From: Hymenolepis diminuta
Lineage: Eukaryota; Platyhelminthes; Cestoda; Cyclophyllidea; Hymenolepididae
Length of the DNA: 64,000 nucleotides
Reading direction: 5' to 3'
NCBI GenBank assembly: GCA_900708905.1
Contig: CAADRB010000024.1
Span: forward strand, 2,175,138 to 2,239,137
In this document: one piece after another, positions 61,901 to 64,000 of the stretch
Layout: every line of letters starts with the position of its first letter
Position numbering within the stretch: the first letter of the stretch is position 1
The notes under the pieces: model-generated
Database searches by the model: none
Seen by the model: only the letters and a program-made list of their open reading frames with translations
What the model was told of the DNA's origin: nothing
Made by a program: the position numbers and the translations under genes

Positions 61901-64000
61901 TACTTTTCACTACTCCCATTTCTGGGTTTTTTTTGTTTAATATGACTCTGGATCAACTAAAATCTTTGCCTTTTGGTTTGAAATGGGCTATTGTATCCTG
62001 TTAGCCTTTAGGAACTTCATTAATGTTATAAGAAGATACCTCTAAGCCTAACTTACTTGAACTCGTGAAATATTCCCACTTGAATTTAATTTCATGAAAA
62101 TGTTTGTTAGCAAGTAAAATCTTGAATTTTATGAAGTGCAATACCAAAATTACGTAGAATATTGGAAAAGAGATATGACAGAACTTTGAAAGTGCCGTAA
62201 TAACTACTGTGTTGCATTGTAATGCTAGTAGCAGCACCTAAATTATTCTAAATCCTTGAATTTTTTTAAAACTCACGAAACCAATTCAATGCTTGTCAGA
62301 AAGTGAACTGAAATTATATTTAATTTCTCAAATTTAATGTGACAAGTGAACATCTTTCTCACTATATGTTTGGATCTAATCCGCCTTATGGTGGCCTTAC
62401 AGTTTGAGGCTTTTTACATAAAAATGCTTCAAATCTAACTAGAGAGAGAGAGAGTTCAAGCCTCCTGAACACCAGAAAAAAACGCATTCGCAACTTGAGA
62501 GCAAAAAAAACGGAGAATAATCTTCTTCATTGTATTAGGCCATGCTTGCATGATTAATTTTCCCTTTTTCATCGCGGTAAGGAGTAAGTTGTTCGGTTTG
62601 AATGAACAGGTTAAACAAATCTGGATATATGGCGGATTTTTTTCTGAAATTTTTCTCCTTATTCGTTTTGCAAGAAGTTTGCAAGTCTGTGTATCTGAAT
62701 TCTGTATCCGAACCCATTTGTTCACACATGGCTGATGAGTATAATTTTTGAGACGAATAAGACTAAAAACTCTGTAGTAATCGTATAATAAAGCAATTAT
62801 TCAAGGTCTTCTAAATATGCCTATCGATTGGTTCCTGGCTTTTCGCTTAGCGTCCTTTATATCTCGCTTTTGTGATACATCATTTTTTCCAACATACGTT
62901 CTGAGGTCAATAACTGTGGAATAAATGTTTTTTTTCTCCTCAATTAATGCACTTTTGATCCTGCTTTCCCGATCTGCCTCTTGTCACATTTTGAATCAAG
63001 ATAGTTGAAACTATTATATAGTAACAGTTTATTTTCAGCTACTTCTCGCCATCTAGATTTCCTGGATCCAATTAAGGTGGATCTGGAAATTCTTCATTGA
63101 ATAGTCCACCTAGTTTTACTTGAAGTTGTCCAATTTTGAAATAAATATGCCTGCATCTGAGTTAGTTTTTCGTACTTTTCCCTATTAAGTGTAGTTTATT
63201 CAGGAATGGCACCTAGAAAAGTACACTTTTCGCTCGAAATGTTTACTGATTGAAAAGTAGATTGATGAACGCAGCGCACTTTTAAGTTCAGCTGACAATT
63301 AGCATGGAAATGGCCTCAAAATTCTCGGGCTTGGTAAAGCATTTTGTTCAGCCTAAAAAACTCGTTTTGTGAAAGAATTTAATCCTGTATAACTGAACGA
63401 TTCATATTAAATGACCTGCTAAGATTTCTGCTATTTCAAATACGCTTGAAATTACTTATTATGTATTTGATTTGGTTGAAATTTAATTAATAACAGAGTT
63501 ATTGACTGCATATGGCAACCGTAATTTGGCAACTAAATTACCGTAATCAGATGCAATTCAATTTGCTCTTTTCGGGGTATTTTTATACATTTTGAGAGGT
63601 GGATCTAACTACCAATAACTAGTAACGCAAACACCCCAGCCTTGGTTATAGCCACCCTTTCAGACCCGGAGTTATCAACGAAAGAAGACAAGACCGATGA
63701 GTGAAATTATACTGATGCATTCTTTCATTAATAGGGCATTAGAACTGCCATTTACTTACTGAATTAGCCCAATAATAAGACTATATTTTCTAAGAAGTAT
63801 CGCTATTGGACAGTGATGTAGGGATTTATGTCACAGGTCGTGAGTTTGATATTTATTGTTATCGAGGTGGAAGGTGTTCATATAAAATGAAATGGGGCTG
63901 TAGTGAACATATAGTGGCTCACCCCTTCGTGTTCGGGTTAATTTGATGAGGATAAACAATATGTGCACTTCACGGGGCTTCTGTCAATCTTATAATTGAT
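58914..64000. other. Presumed MSH5 intron and 3' sequence
   Basis: After the donor at 58914 I find no further convincing MSH5 exon. One candidate begins at 60733 (acceptor TTTTAG) and reads DLEIISEND before TGA. No Walker A motif was recognised. An AATAAA occurs near 62786-62791. A match to the short repeat seen at 47191 lies near 61104-61150. Confidence 0.4.
62439..62454. repeat. (AG)n microsatellite
   Basis: Seven or eight AG dinucleotides in a row in otherwise AT-rich sequence. Confidence 0.8.

Noticed and set aside
62456..62735. Overlapping short ORFs on both strands
   Set aside because: AT-rich, low-complexity, no splice context and no recognisable product.

Overview
The window looks like nuclear DNA from an AT-rich flatworm, plausibly a tapeworm. 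The evidence is: genes split into many small exons, very short introns (29-42 bp in the MutS-like gene, 37 bp in the beta-ureidopropionase gene) next to introns of several kb, and many interspersed repeats. There is no bacterial-style organisation, no rRNA and no CRISPR. The species cannot be named from the sequence alone.

Layout. 180-11550 (+): the last five recognisable exons of an unidentified low-complexity protein (Gln/Asn/Ser/Thr-rich with an acidic end) that resembles a transcriptional regulator; its long introns hold tRNA-derived SINE-like copies and one copy of a ~450 bp repeat (called family B here). 11551-21873: gene-poor DNA with another family B copy and two orphan ORFs. 21874-22209 (-): a 111-aa protein with three Pro-x-Trp motifs resembling the actin-binding motif of phostensin/taperin proteins, behind a cluster of CCAAT boxes. 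24600-25966 (+): a decayed mariner transposon. 30481-33370 (-): a three-exon single-pass membrane protein with an Ig-like region and a Cys-rich repeat, resembling zona pellucida-binding protein (ZPBP). 37565-42845 (-): a complete ten-exon beta-ureidopropionase (UPB1) of 377 aa. 44726-45653 (-): a tentative very small spliced gene. 52951-58913 and probably beyond (+): the N-terminal two-thirds of the meiotic MutS homologue MSH5. Between these lie repeat copies and DNA without recognisable genes.

The genes do not form an operon or pathway. UPB1 carries out the last step of pyrimidine breakdown. MSH5 (meiotic crossover) and the ZPBP-like protein (in vertebrates an acrosomal protein) are both germline-associated families, but their proximity may be chance. 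All exon models were built by hand from splice sites, reading phase and family resemblance; every intron in the three multi-exon models 180-11550, 30481-33370 and 37565-42845, and in MSH5 up to 58913, keeps the reading frame.
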